Assembly: GCA_034430115.1 (NCBI GenBank)
Contig: DAOUFG010000021.1
Location: 62,001 to 126,000 of the forward strand
From: CAIXPS01 sp034430115
GTDB taxonomy: Bacteria > Chloroflexota > Anaerolineae > J036 > Brachytrichaceae
Direction: 5' to 3'
DNA length: 64,000 nt
The position numbers were made by a program, and so were the translations under genes. The notes under the pieces are model-generated. The model was not told the origin of the DNA and made no database searches. It worked only from the letters and a program-made list of their open reading frames with translations. This document shows positions 18,300 through 26,433 of this stretch, piece by piece; position 1 is the first letter of the stretch; each line of letters starts with the position of its first letter.

Positions 18300-18480
18300 C
18301 TCGTTGAGTTTTGGCACTGGTGGACGTAGATTCCGGCGGAGCGGATACGCTCTGATATGCGGGATCAGAATCAGCTACTTTGAGTAAAGCCTTAATCCGA
18401 CTTCACTTGTTCTACCCATTGGTGTCTCTCGACATTTCCGGGCAGTAGCCTGTGTTCAACCAGGAGCCTCACCTAACAAG
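18300..18480 (-). promoter_or_regulatory. M-box (ykoK) Mg2+ riboswitch
   Basis: Read on the minus strand, the sequence carries the conserved M-box blocks in order. These are GTTAGGTGAGGCTCCTG (18477 to 18461), CTACTGCCCGGAAATGTC, GAGACACCAATGGGT and, near the 3' end, CAGTGCCAAAACTCAACGA. The ends pair as P1 (CTTGTT with AACGAG). The M-box class binds several Mg2+ ions and represses Mg2+ transporter genes by premature termination. Here it sits in the leader of mgtA, with a terminator just downstream and a consensus promoter just upstream. Confidence 0.95.
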
Positions 18481-18502
18481 CAACTATTCAATTGACTGCC
18501 GC

Positions 18503-18531
18503 GTTATAACCCTCCGGGCAAGTTTTGTCAA
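18503..18531 (-). promoter_or_regulatory. sigma-A/70 promoter of the mgtA riboswitch transcript
   Basis: TTGACA (18531 to 18526), a 17-nt spacer, and TATAAC (18508 to 18503) on the minus strand. The predicted start near 18496 is ~16 nt before the riboswitch P1 stem. It is the best consensus promoter in this part of the window. Confidence 0.85.
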
Positions 18532-18577
18532 TGGCAGATGGGGCGCTTTTTCAAATCTGTACGATTTTTTGACAACG

Positions 18578-20218
18578 CTACGATTTATCTGCGCTCTGAC
18601 ATACGGCCGGCAACTGAATGTTCACGCCCTCACGCGGAGACGTCAGATCATATTGCACTTTGATGCGGCCAGTGAAGTCGAACAAGAGCAACCCGCCCGT
18701 GTAGTTCGCCGTCATGCGCACCAGGTGATATCCACTCTCAGACATGTAGATGTCGCCATTCACCAGTTCGGGGCGCGTTTCGTTCGGATCTATTTCTTCC
18801 ACATGCTTGTGGACGGTTTGCATCGCCTCCACAGCCAGGCGAAAGTGATAGGTCATGTCGCCATTGATAGTGGCCTTCCCCATCGGCACGCCATAGACAG
18901 TGCCGTTATCCAACAGCCAACGCGCCAGTTGCTCGGGAGAGATGGCATCCAAATTATCGCTGCCACTCTTACTTGAGAGGTTGGTGCAAACACCTGACGG
19001 GTGATCCGCCGCCTCGGTGACCATATAGATTGCATCGTCGATGTCATACAGGCTAACCCGCTGCAAGCCATATTGTTCCAGGTACCCCTGCCCGCTCATG
19101 CCGGCGAACAGCGCGCCGTCGATGATCAACACGCGTCGCTTTTGTGCGCGGTCCTCCAACTGTTGCACCGAAGTCGATTTGAGCACCGCCTTGCCGTCGC
19201 TATCCTTACCGTTCAAAGTCAACATGGTGACCGACTTATACGCGCCCTCCGCCAAGCCCTTGAACGGCGTCACATAGAACAACGCGGCGCCATCGATCGT
19301 GCCGGGCAAATCGGCCAGCGCAGAGGCGGTGTCACACACCTTGGGTAGCGTCACTGGCTCAGCCTTCTCAGGGTAGGAATGGTCGTATGCCAGGTGCACC
19401 TTACCCTCAAAGTCCAGGTCACTCAGTTTGCCCTCGTAATTTAGTCGCAGGCTCACCAGGTAGCCGCCCTCACGCGCCAGGTAGACGTCGCCGTCCACTA
19501 CGTCCAGCACGCTAACGATGCGCTTGATGTACCAGTCCGTGATCTGCCCGGCGGCATGGTTCGACGCCTCGGCATCCACCACGTAGTGCCACACGGGGAT
19601 GCCGTTGATGTTATCTTCACCCACGCGGATGCCATAGAGATATTTTTGTACGTCTTGCAACAGCGTGTCGGCCAATGTGGACTGGGAGGAGAACAGGTCA
19701 CGCTCATTGCTACCCAGCTTGACGCACCCATAATCCTGGTCGCCATAGTCCATCACCCAAAAAGTGCCGTCTTTCAGCCGGTAGATTGAGCTGCCTTCCA
19801 CATGTTGCTTGACTTCGTCCTCCTCCATGAGGCTCAGCACACGTTGCGAGAGCGATCCGCTCATCTCGGCGCTGGACTGGCGCAGGTCGGCCGAATGGGT
19901 GCGCACCATGCTCAAGTCGCCGGACATTTGCTCACCGTCCGTGCTCTTGCCGTCCACCTCCAGGCGGATCACCTGGCGCGTCTGCTTCAGCATCAGGCTA
20001 CCCGAGATGACGCTCGGCACGATTTGTTCCACTTTGGGGGCCGGCGAGGTCGCGGTGGCCGCTGGTGTGGGGGAAGCGGCCGGCGTCGCTGTCGCGGGGA
20101 TCGGCGTAGGTGAGGGCGCAATCGCGGGTGTGCGCAACTGCACCTGGCACGCGCTCAAGAGCATACCGGCGACGACGAGTAGGCTGAGGCACCCAGCCAC
20201 GCGCAACGATAGCTTCAT
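18578..20218 (-). CDS. lipoprotein with two tandem LolA/LppX-like domains
   Basis: 546 residues. The N-terminus is a lipoprotein signal with lipobox LLSAC, so it should be anchored to the outer face of the membrane. A ~35-residue Pro/Thr/Ala linker follows, and then two similar domains of ~220-240 residues. The repeats share the order: strand-rich opening, short Tyr/Ile-rich IYRL or IYMV block, an Asn/Gly turn (NGIPVWHY against NGDMTYHF), GDVYLAREGGYLVSLRLNY against GDIYMSESGYHLVRMTANY, and a closing Cys (LPKVCD against LPAVCQ). The architecture resembles LppX/LprG or LolA-like lipid-binding barrels. ATG 20218 has GGGGAGGT just upstream. The binding partner is unknown. Confidence 0.82.
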   Translation of the reverse strand: MKLSLRVAGCLSLLVVAGMLLSACQVQLRTPAIAPSPTPIPATATPAASPTPAATATSPAPKVEQIVPSVISGSLMLKQTRQVIRLEVDGKSTDGEQMSGDLSMVRTHSADLRQSSAEMSGSLSQRVLSLMEEDEVKQHVEGSSIYRLKDGTFWVMDYGDQDYGCVKLGSNERDLFSSQSTLADTLLQDVQKYLYGIRVGEDNINGIPVWHYVVDAEASNHAAGQITDWYIKRIVSVLDVVDGDVYLAREGGYLVSLRLNYEGKLSDLDFEGKVHLAYDHSYPEKAEPVTLPKVCDTASALADLPGTIDGAALFYVTPFKGLAEGAYKSVTMLTLNGKDSDGKAVLKSTSVQQLEDRAQKRRVLIIDGALFAGMSGQGYLEQYGLQRVSLYDIDDAIYMVTEAADHPSGVCTNLSSKSGSDNLDAISPEQLARWLLDNGTVYGVPMGKATINGDMTYHFRLAVEAMQTVHKHVEEIDPNETRPELVNGDIYMSESGYHLVRMTANYTGGLLLFDFTGRIKVQYDLTSPREGVNIQLPAVCQSADKS

Positions 20219-20309
20219 CGAATACCTCCCCAGTGGCGCGTACATTGTTTGCACGCGATATATAGAAAGTGTAGGACGATTTTTGAAAGAGATGGTGCTG
20301 GTGTGATAC

Positions 20310-21230
20310 TCACCCATTCGCGCTGGTGTTCATCACGCGCAGGTAGATGCCCGGCACGCGCACCAGTTTAGCCAGCGTGTTCAGATGCGCACGGCGCGAG
20401 AAGACGTTATAACCGTTCTGCACGATGCGATCCAGGATACAGCGATAAAGTGAGATGGCCGCGCCCACCGCCAGGCGCCCCTCGTGATGCAGATAGGCGA
20501 TCCCGTGCCAGCCGCGCTCATAAAGCGCGTGCGCACGCGAGATCTGGAACCACATCAACGCGCGAAACCGCTCATCGATCACCCCGGCGTGCAGGTCACG
20601 CTCGGTGTAGTGAAATCGTTGCAAGTCTTCCTGGGGCAGGTAGATGCGTCCACGCGCGAGGTCTTCACCCACGTCGCGCAGGATGTTGGTCAATTGCAAC
20701 GCCACGCCCAGCATGATGGCCGCGCGCGTCGCCCGCTCCGCGCTGGCCGTATCGGTTTGTTGCAGGCCAATGATGTGCATGCTCACCAGGCCAACCGTGC
20801 TGGCCACCAGGTAGCAATAGCGATACAGGTCGTCGAACGTCTCGTAACGGTTCACGCGCAGGTCCATCTCGCAGCCATCGATCAGTTCTTCCACGTATTG
20901 CTGGGGCACGCCATAGCGGTCGCGCGTATCGGCCCAGGCAGCCAGGATGGCATTCTTCTGAGCGACGCGGGGCAACCGGCTGGCCAGCCGCCATTGCGCC
21001 AGGTTAAAGGCGCCGGCCGAAGCCGCCGCCGGCTGATCGACCATATCGTCGGTGGCACGGCAAAATGCATAGAAAGCTCGGATAGCGCGCCGTTGCTCGC
21101 CCGGCAAAAACCGGGTGCTGAAGTAGAACGACTTGGAATGTACGCGCGTCACATCAGCACAGAAGGAATAGGCATCTTCCAGGTCGATTGCATGCTCCAA
21201 CCTGGAGGAAAGGACAAGGGGTTGCATCAT
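20310..21230 (-). CDS. squalene/phytoene synthase family protein
   Basis: 306 residues, the usual length. Head-to-head condensation of two prenyl diphosphates to phytoene (CrtB) or squalene/hydroxysqualene (HpnD-like) is the family reaction. The first Asp-rich motif is DDMVD in FCRATDDMVDQPA. The second is in NILRDVGEDLARGRIYLP. Both Mg2+-diphosphate-binding motifs are intact. ATG 21230 is chosen for GAAGGTGA upstream; an ATG further out at 21278 has none. The lipoprotein gene follows 91 nt later. Upstream lies a broken FAD-dependent desaturase-like gene, so this pathway has probably been lost or moved in this strain. Confidence 0.9.
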   Translation of the reverse strand: MMQPLVLSSRLEHAIDLEDAYSFCADVTRVHSKSFYFSTRFLPGEQRRAIRAFYAFCRATDDMVDQPAAASAGAFNLAQWRLASRLPRVAQKNAILAAWADTRDRYGVPQQYVEELIDGCEMDLRVNRYETFDDLYRYCYLVASTVGLVSMHIIGLQQTDTASAERATRAAIMLGVALQLTNILRDVGEDLARGRIYLPQEDLQRFHYTERDLHAGVIDERFRALMWFQISRAHALYERGWHGIAYLHHEGRLAVGAAISLYRCILDRIVQNGYNVFSRRAHLNTLAKLVRVPGIYLRVMNTSANG

Positions 21231-21371
21231 AGGTTCACCTTCTGCTTCAACGTGTCGTGCGCTGCCTCCGCTATACACATTATTTCATATCCCTCGCGGT
21301 TTGCGTTCGGTCTTTTTGCGGTAAAAGCTCCGCCTTTTGGCTTAAGGAACGTTCATTTCGGCATGCCTGGG

Positions 21372-22190
21372 CTAGGGGATGTGATGCCAGATCAGCCCGC
21401 GATCACGCGCCAACAGCGCCGCCGCTGCGCGGTTCCCGCTCCGGCAGGCGCCCTCCATACTGTCGTAGAACTTCTGAAACGTATAGCCGCCGGCTAGAAA
21501 CAGGTTGGGCACCGGCGAGGCCTACGTCACGCGATATTGATCCACCCCCGGATATGGTCCATACACCGACTGTGGCACGCGCACCACCACGCTTTTGGTG
21601 ATTCGTGCCCCCTCGGAAGTGGCTGGGAATATGTCTCGGACGTTGGTCCAAACCTTGTCCACAATCTGCTCATCGCTCAGGCCGATTAAATCTTTTGCCG
21701 GGGCCACCACGAACTGGAAGCGCGACCCGCCGCCGGGCGTGCGATATTCCGGCGTCGTATTCGCCATATCGGCATACACAGGGATCACGCCATCGGGCGA
21801 GAACAGGCAGTTATCCAGGCCAGAAATCTGCCTATCCGTCCATAGATGCACCGTAACCACCGGCACGCCGCTCAACTTCATCAACCCGCCGAAATAGGGC
21901 TGGCTCTGAAGCGCCGGCGGGATCAGCTTCTTCAAGTTGTGAATCGGCAGGGCCAGCACGAAGTAATCGGCAGGAACGCGCTGCAGCGCGACGACACCGT
22001 TGGGAACACGTTGCGCAACGTGCAGGGCCACAACGCTGTCGCCGGCGGCGTTCAACTCGATCTGCCTGATCTGAGCATCGGTATGGATATGACCGCCATG
22101 ACTCCTTACATAATCAGCCATCGGGCCGATCAAATGCTCCTGGGGCGCTCCGCGCAAAAAACCGATTCGGCTGGCATGATCCTGGCACAA
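21372..22190 (-). pseudogene. truncated, nonsense-interrupted FAD-dependent desaturase/amine-oxidase-like gene
   Basis: The readable part matches the C-terminal half of carotenoid desaturase or HpnE-type flavoproteins. It runs through PADYFVLALPIHNLKKLIP, then VVTVHLWTDRQ and WTNVRDIFPA, to an interrupted end. A TAG stop (21522-21524) falls right after DQYRVT, yet the same frame continues with the conserved flavoprotein C-terminus, ASPVPNLFLAGGYTF and DSMEGACRSGNRAAAALL. The N-terminal half with the dinucleotide-binding GxGxxG is missing; the frame starts abruptly at 22190 beside AT-rich sequence. Intact relatives have 430-470 residues, whereas this remnant has ~273 codons. It lies just upstream of the phytoene/squalene synthase, as expected for its partner. 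A sequencing error could explain the stop but not the missing half. Confidence 0.8.
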
Positions 22191-22298
22191 TATGTATTAT
22201 CTATAGTTGCATCATATTTGTGTAGTATTTGCATATACTTAGTAAACAATGAGTCTGGGGCATTACCAGGCGGTGCACAAGAGGAGGCCGGTTTTCAT

Positions 22299-22326
22299 TT
22301 GACACAACCGCCAGATGTTATAGAAT
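22299..22326 (+). promoter_or_regulatory. promoter with TTGACA -35
   Basis: TTGACA (22299-22304), a 16-nt spacer and TAGAAT (22321-22326). The predicted start is ~22333. The leader that follows holds a 27-codon ORF and a strong terminator before the 86-residue gene. Confidence 0.7.
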
Positions 22327-22336
22327 GCGGTGTACG

Positions 22337-22420
22337 ATGAAGTTGGCTAAGGCTGTAATCCCTGCCTTCGACCAAAAGGTGAATCTGAAATTGATTCAGC
22401 TTGGTGGATCGTATGTTTAA
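22337..22420 (+). CDS. possible 27-residue leaderless peptide
   Basis: ATG 22337 lies about 4 nt after the predicted transcription start, so translation could be leaderless. The peptide begins MKLAKAVIPAFDQKV and ends GGSYV; it is slightly basic with an amphipathic middle. The stop overlaps the first base pairs of the terminator stem at 22419. It may be a small protein or an attenuator peptide; chance is not excluded. Confidence 0.3.
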   Translation: MKLAKAVIPAFDQKVNLKLIQLGGSYV

Positions 22421-22461
22421 AGGCACGTTGCGTGGCTGCACGCAACGTGCCTTTTTGTTTA
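22417..22461 (+). terminator. strong intrinsic terminator in a leader
   Basis: A 14-bp perfect stem (AAAGGCACGTTGCG with CGCAACGTGCCTTT), an 8-nt loop and TTTTTGTTT. It lies between the promoter at 22299 and the SD of the next gene at ~22469, so it could act as an attenuator for that gene. Confidence 0.88.
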
Positions 22462-22481
22462 ATTACTCTGGAGGTATAGAA

Positions 22482-22742
22482 ATGATGGACTCGAGCCATA
22501 TCGGCAAGGTGGAGAAAGCTCATCGCTATGCACAAGAACGGGATCGGTTTAAGTTCCTGAATTTCCAGGTCGTCGTGCGTGGCGATAATGGTGAATACGT
22601 AGTCAGCTACGATCATGGCAAATGGAGTTGCAATTCAGAGTACTTCAAGGCACATGGTTTCGATAGCCATACGATGGCAGTGGAGCAATTGCTGGGCGAG
22701 ATGCTGATCGAACGTCAAAAGGCCGCTGAAGTGCAGGAATAG
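22482..22742 (+). CDS. small protein with degenerate SWIM-like zinc finger
   Basis: 86 residues; start at ATG 22482 after TGGAGG. The pattern GKWSCNSEYFKAHGFDSHTM followed by AVEQLL resembles the SWIM finger C-x-C-x(n)-C-x-H found in many small chloroflexal proteins. Here only the first Cys and the final His remain; the second and third Cys positions read Ser and Asp. Zinc binding is therefore doubtful. The N-terminus is a charged helix. Its leader contains a strong terminator, so expression may be conditional. Function unknown. Confidence 0.65.
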   Translation: MMDSSHIGKVEKAHRYAQERDRFKFLNFQVVVRGDNGEYVVSYDHGKWSCNSEYFKAHGFDSHTMAVEQLLGEMLIERQKAAEVQE

Positions 22743-22770
22743 GCGCCTGCGGAAAGATCGTTGGTTCGTT

Positions 22771-22828
22771 ACGCGCCGCCGATCAAACGGGGGGTATTCC
22801 CTGACGTGAGTTCGACGGCGCGTTTTTA
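22771..22828 (+). terminator. terminator with long loop
   Basis: ACGCGCCG (22771-22778) pairs with CGGCGCGT (22816-22823), followed by TTTTTATT. The 37-nt loop is long but the stem is strong. It separates the 86-residue gene from the TPR gene. Confidence 0.65.
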
Positions 22829-22847
22829 TTCGTGCTAACATTACACT

Positions 22848-24011
22848 GTGTACATCGGAAGTAGACGTCATCGCAAGCGCGGTAACGGTGCGGCCTGGTT
22901 GATCCTCTTCCTCATCGGCGTCATCCTCATCGGCGGTTACGCGCTTATTCAACAGCGACTTGGCAATGGCATCAATCTGTCGACGAGCGATGCCACCCCA
23001 CTGGCTTCGGCCACCCCAACACGAAGCGTCGAGAATTTCATCATCCAGGCCGAAGAAGCCTACAAGAAGGGCGACTATCGCAGCGCCATCAACCTCTACG
23101 AGCAGGCCAGCCGGCGCAAACCGAATGACGCGGGCCTGTATGCGCTCGCGGCGCGCCTGATGGTGTTCATCGACCAGGCGCCCAAGGCCGAACAACGCGC
23201 CCAAAAAGCCCTGCAACTGGACCCAAACAACGCCTCGGCCAAAGCCGTTTTGTGTATGGCGATCGACTGGCAGGGCCGCTATGAAGAAGCATTGCCCATC
23301 TGCCAGGAAGCGACGGCGCTGGACCCTCATAGTTCGATGGCCTTCGCCTACCTGGCCGAAGTGCAGGCCGACAACGGCGACGTGACAGACGGGCGGGCCT
23401 CGGCGCAACAGGCCTTGCAATTGGACCCCAAAAACGAAGACGCCATGCGCAACCTGGCCTATACCTACGAACAGGGCGGTGATTACGACCAGGCTATCAG
23501 GTATTACCAGCAGACGCTCGACCTGAACCCGAACATGCCGCACGTGCTGATCGCTTTAGGGCGTTGCGAGGTCATCATGGGCCAGGTGCCTAAAGCGGTG
23601 CTCTATTTCAAGAACGCCATCGACATAGATCCACAGAACGCCGAGGCTTATGACCGGCTGGGCGGCGCCTATTTTGCCATCGGCGAATATGGGCTCTCGC
23701 GCACGGCGCTGGATAAAGCGATTGAGTTGGACCCAATGCGCGTCACAGCGTTCACCCGGCGCGGCATCTTAAACTTCCAGGTGAACCGCTACGAAGATGC
23801 CGTGACGGACTATACGCGCGCACTCACCACCAGCCAGATTGTAAGCACTTCGCTCACCGTCGTGGACTATATCAACTACGGCTTCGCCTTACAATTGAGC
23901 GGAGATTGCACACGTGCCGTGGATATTTTCAATCAGGCATCGTCCATGGCCCCCACCGACCAGGATATCCAGGATAAGGTGACGGTAGGGTTAAAACGGT
24001 GCAGTCAATAG
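22848..24011 (+). CDS. membrane-anchored tetratricopeptide-repeat protein
   Basis: 387 residues. A short basic N-terminus (YIGSRRHRKRGNG) precedes one TM helix (residues ~14-33, WLILFLIGVILIGGYAL), then a Thr/Ser linker. About eight to nine TPR units follow from residue ~65 to the end, each with the A-x-x-x-Y/F-x-x-A-L-x-L-D-P-x-N pattern. The TPR domain should lie outside the cytoplasm as a protein-interaction scaffold. The GTG start lies only 6 nt after TAACAT (22836-22841, with the TG extension), so the mRNA is probably leaderless; there is no SD. Its partner is not evident from the neighbours. Confidence 0.85.
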   Translation: MYIGSRRHRKRGNGAAWLILFLIGVILIGGYALIQQRLGNGINLSTSDATPLASATPTRSVENFIIQAEEAYKKGDYRSAINLYEQASRRKPNDAGLYALAARLMVFIDQAPKAEQRAQKALQLDPNNASAKAVLCMAIDWQGRYEEALPICQEATALDPHSSMAFAYLAEVQADNGDVTDGRASAQQALQLDPKNEDAMRNLAYTYEQGGDYDQAIRYYQQTLDLNPNMPHVLIALGRCEVIMGQVPKAVLYFKNAIDIDPQNAEAYDRLGGAYFAIGEYGLSRTALDKAIELDPMRVTAFTRRGILNFQVNRYEDAVTDYTRALTTSQIVSTSLTVVDYINYGFALQLSGDCTRAVDIFNQASSMAPTDQDIQDKVTVGLKRCSQ

Positions 24012-24128
24012 CCCGAGCGCGTTTTTACAAGGCCGTGCATCCGGATAGACTGAATGGGTCGAGTGCCGGCATTCCGCCAATGAATATCACGCGCGGGCCT
24101 GAAGCATGATAAAAGGGGAAGAATAGGA

Positions 24129-24836
24129 ATGGTTGATACCGCGACACGAACACTTATCGCGCCGCTCCTGACGTCGCAACCTGTGGACGCGCTGGCATGG
24201 TATTTCACATTGGAACACGATTCCCGGCGCACGAAGATCGTCGCCCGCACGGGTGCGGATGGGCGAGCGATTGCTTTCGTGGCCGTTTGCCAAACGGGCA
24301 TCGACCTGTTTCGCCCTATGGTGGTGTTGCGCGGCGACGACTCAGTGGCATTAAAGGATGCTCTGCGTGAAGCATTATCGCCGGGCCGCCAGTACCTCTT
24401 CAGCGCGCCGGTGACGTTACGTCCCGAACTCGATCAGCTTGCCTTTTTATATGGCGAGACGACCAACAAAATCTACATATTGAACCAGGCTGACTTTAAG
24501 CCGGTGATGAACATCATGGTGCAAACCGGCCATACCCCTGACGGATTGCTGCGAGCATCCATCCCTGCACGCGATCATACCAATGCGGCCGAAGCCGGCA
24601 CAACCTGGATTTCGTCAAAGTATGCCGAGGTCTACGTGCGAGTGGCCGAGGCTGTGCGCAACCGAGGATTGGGTAAATCAGTCGTCTCGGCGATTAGTGC
24701 GCAAATCCTGGGCAAGAATCTCATCCCGCTCTATTCCGCGGCGCTGGATAACGTGGCCTCACAACACGTTGCATTGGGGCTGGGCTATCATGATACCGGG
24801 GCCTGGGAGTTGAGTGGCGCCCTGGGACTGCGCTAA
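24129..24836 (+). CDS. GNAT-family N-acetyltransferase-like protein
   Basis: 235 residues. The C-terminal ~100 residues have the GNAT acetyl-CoA site RNRGLGKSVVSAI (R-x-x-G-x-G pattern), then PLYSAALDNVASQHVALGLGYHDTG, the usual last strand-helix of the fold (similar to FR47-type domains). The N-terminal half, with ISSKYAEVYVRV as the preceding strand, is less conserved and may be a degenerate GNAT half. Start ATG 24129 after AGGGGAAGAATAGGA. The acceptor is unknown. Confidence 0.75.
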   Translation: MVDTATRTLIAPLLTSQPVDALAWYFTLEHDSRRTKIVARTGADGRAIAFVAVCQTGIDLFRPMVVLRGDDSVALKDALREALSPGRQYLFSAPVTLRPELDQLAFLYGETTNKIYILNQADFKPVMNIMVQTGHTPDGLLRASIPARDHTNAAEAGTTWISSKYAEVYVRVAEAVRNRGLGKSVVSAISAQILGKNLIPLYSAALDNVASQHVALGLGYHDTGAWELSGALGLR

Positions 24837-24907
24837 AAACAGCGGTTGTATAATTTCAGCACAGTGTAGGAAGAGTGTAGGAATATCTGTCTCAGGAGGG
24901 AATCAAC

Positions 24908-25195
24908 ATGTCACAGTTACGTCGTCTATTCGCAGCGGTCGCTCTTGCGTGTGTGACCTTCGCAGGATCGGCGTCGCCCGCATTCGCAACACAAAGCGAC
25001 ACGGCGAATCAGTGGGGCAGACATATTGCACGCGTGGTAGTGCCGGTTGCCAATGTACGCTCCTGCCCATCTACAAGCTGCCGCATCGTCTTCAAGGTCT
25101 ATCGCAGCATGCGCGTTTATGTTTATAGCAGGCGAGGCGGCTGGACAAACATCGGGTACAACCGCTGGATCGCTTCCTACCTGATTACGCGCTAG
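24908..25195 (+). CDS. secreted bacterial SH3-domain protein
   Basis: 95 residues. A Sec signal peptide (RRLFAAVALACVTFAGSASPAFA) probably ends after AFA. The mature ~65 residues are one SH3b domain: VVPVANVRSCPSTSCRIV is the typical first half, and GGWTNIGYNRWIASYL the typical end. The Cys pair in SCPSTSC may form a disulphide outside the cell. Bacterial SH3 domains commonly bind peptidoglycan or cell-wall peptides. The SD CAGGAGGGAA lies 9 nt before the ATG. A terminator follows, so it is monocistronic. Confidence 0.85.
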   Translation: MSQLRRLFAAVALACVTFAGSASPAFATQSDTANQWGRHIARVVVPVANVRSCPSTSCRIVFKVYRSMRVYVYSRRGGWTNIGYNRWIASYLITR

Positions 25196-25231
25196 CACCA
25201 GGGCGATTTGCAAGTGATTTGAGGGAATAAC

Positions 25232-25285
25232 AAAACATCCGAGGTCTTAAGCTGGACGAAGTTCGGCCAAACCTCGGATGTTTAT
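25232..25285 (+). terminator. intrinsic terminator
   Basis: AAACATCCGAGGT (25233-25245) pairs with ACCTCGGATGTTT (25271-25283). The loop is 25 nt. It ends the SH3-protein transcript. The remaining ~200 nt to the next gene show no further feature that I can support. Confidence 0.7.
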
Positions 25286-25494
25286 GCTTCGTCTCATCTT
25301 GCTTTCAACCACAACACACAGTAAGGCACACAAAAGCAAACACCCGGCTTACAGCGTGTGACTGGATCATCCGGGATAGACGTCTACATCTAGCGTCTGC
25401 ATGAGTTCTTCATGGCGTACTCATGCGTTTCTCATAAACCTCCAAATCCCAGCCACATACAATTGCCGAATTCCGAACCGAGGTGATTGTTTAC

Positions 25495-26226
25495 ATGTCT
25501 AAACGCCGTGAGTTGGTTGAACAACGTCGTGCGCAAGAGCGCAAACAAATCCTGACAATCTTGGGCGTCATCGCGATCATCGCCGTCATATTGATTGGCG
25601 GCGCCATCGTATTGAGCAGCCGAAATTCCGCCGACGCTTCCACGAACAACGCCATCGTCGCAGATACTAATCCCACTCCCGTCAACGCTCAGCCCAACGA
25701 GCGGGCCTGGGGGCCGGCCGATGCGCCGATCAAGATCGAAGAATACCTGGACTATCAATGCCCTGCCTGCGGCTCCTATAACCGCAACTACGAGGCGGGC
25801 GTCATCCAGGCGTTTGCAGGCACTGGCAAGGTGCGCTACGAAATTCATAGCATCTCTTTCATCGGCCAGGAATCGCTTGACGCGGCAGAGGCGGCTCTGT
25901 GCGCCACCGACCAGAATATGTTCTGGCAAATGCACAATAGCCTGTTTGCAAATCAGAACGGCGAAAACGAAGGGGCCTTTTCGAAGGATCACCTGAAGAG
26001 CATCGCCGCCACCGCCGGATTGGATACGAACGCCTTTAACACCTGCCTCGACAGCGGCAAGTATGCGGATAAAGCGACCCAGGAACGCAACGAGAGCGAG
26101 CAGCGCGGCGTGAACCAGACGCCCACCTTCTTCGTCAATGGCAAGACGTACGTGGGCATTCAGAGCGCCACCGACTTCAAGCGCATCTTTGCCGAAGTCG
26201 CGCCCGGCGTGAACCTGGGAAGCTAA
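25495..26226 (+). CDS. membrane-anchored DsbA-like thiol oxidoreductase
   Basis: 243 residues. An N-terminal cytoplasmic basic stretch precedes one TM helix (residues ~22-44). A Ser/Thr/Asn linker and then a thioredoxin-fold domain of the DsbA/Thioredoxin_4 type follow. The active site is CPAC in DYQCPACGSYNR. The cis-Pro loop is QTPTFFVNG. Two other Cys residues (in ALCATDQ and NTCLDSG) may form a second pair. It should oxidise or isomerise thiols of exported proteins, for which the adjacent secreted SH3 protein with two Cys is a plausible client. ATG 25495 follows GAGGTG; the GTG at 25483 overlaps the SD. Confidence 0.9.
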   Translation: MSKRRELVEQRRAQERKQILTILGVIAIIAVILIGGAIVLSSRNSADASTNNAIVADTNPTPVNAQPNERAWGPADAPIKIEEYLDYQCPACGSYNRNYEAGVIQAFAGTGKVRYEIHSISFIGQESLDAAEAALCATDQNMFWQMHNSLFANQNGENEGAFSKDHLKSIAATAGLDTNAFNTCLDSGKYADKATQERNESEQRGVNQTPTFFVNGKTYVGIQSATDFKRIFAEVAPGVNLGS

Positions 26227-26325
26227 ACGATTGACGATTGACGAGCCCATTGGCTGAATCGGCAATCAAAAATCTAAAATCGACAATATTTAAGGTTCTC
26301 CTTCGCAATTTTAAGTTTGGCGGCA

Positions 26326-26353
26326 TTGCGCACTTGGTTAACTGTGCTATATG
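26326..26353 (+). promoter_or_regulatory. promoter of the KamA-like gene
   Basis: TTGCGC (26326-26331), a 16-nt spacer and TATATG (26348-26353), the latter preceded by TGC as an extended -10. The leader to ATG 26434 is ~70 nt. Just upstream (26226-26290) are CGATTGACGATTGACGA heptad-type repeats. Confidence 0.55.
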
Positions 26354-26433
26354 GTAGTCTGCTACAGCGCAGCAAAAAGCAGGCAACCAAAAGTTGCGTT
26401 GATTGTTGGCGTATGAGCGAAGGACGCGTGAAT

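Noticed and set aside
21403..21651. 82-codon frame opposite the end of the broken desaturase
   Set aside because: It is another frame on the same strand; the desaturase-like sequence continues in the original frame past the TAG.
25432..26265. 277-codon open frame antisense to the DsbA-like gene
   Set aside because: The plus strand has TM helix, CPAC and cis-Pro; the antisense frame has none of a real protein's features.
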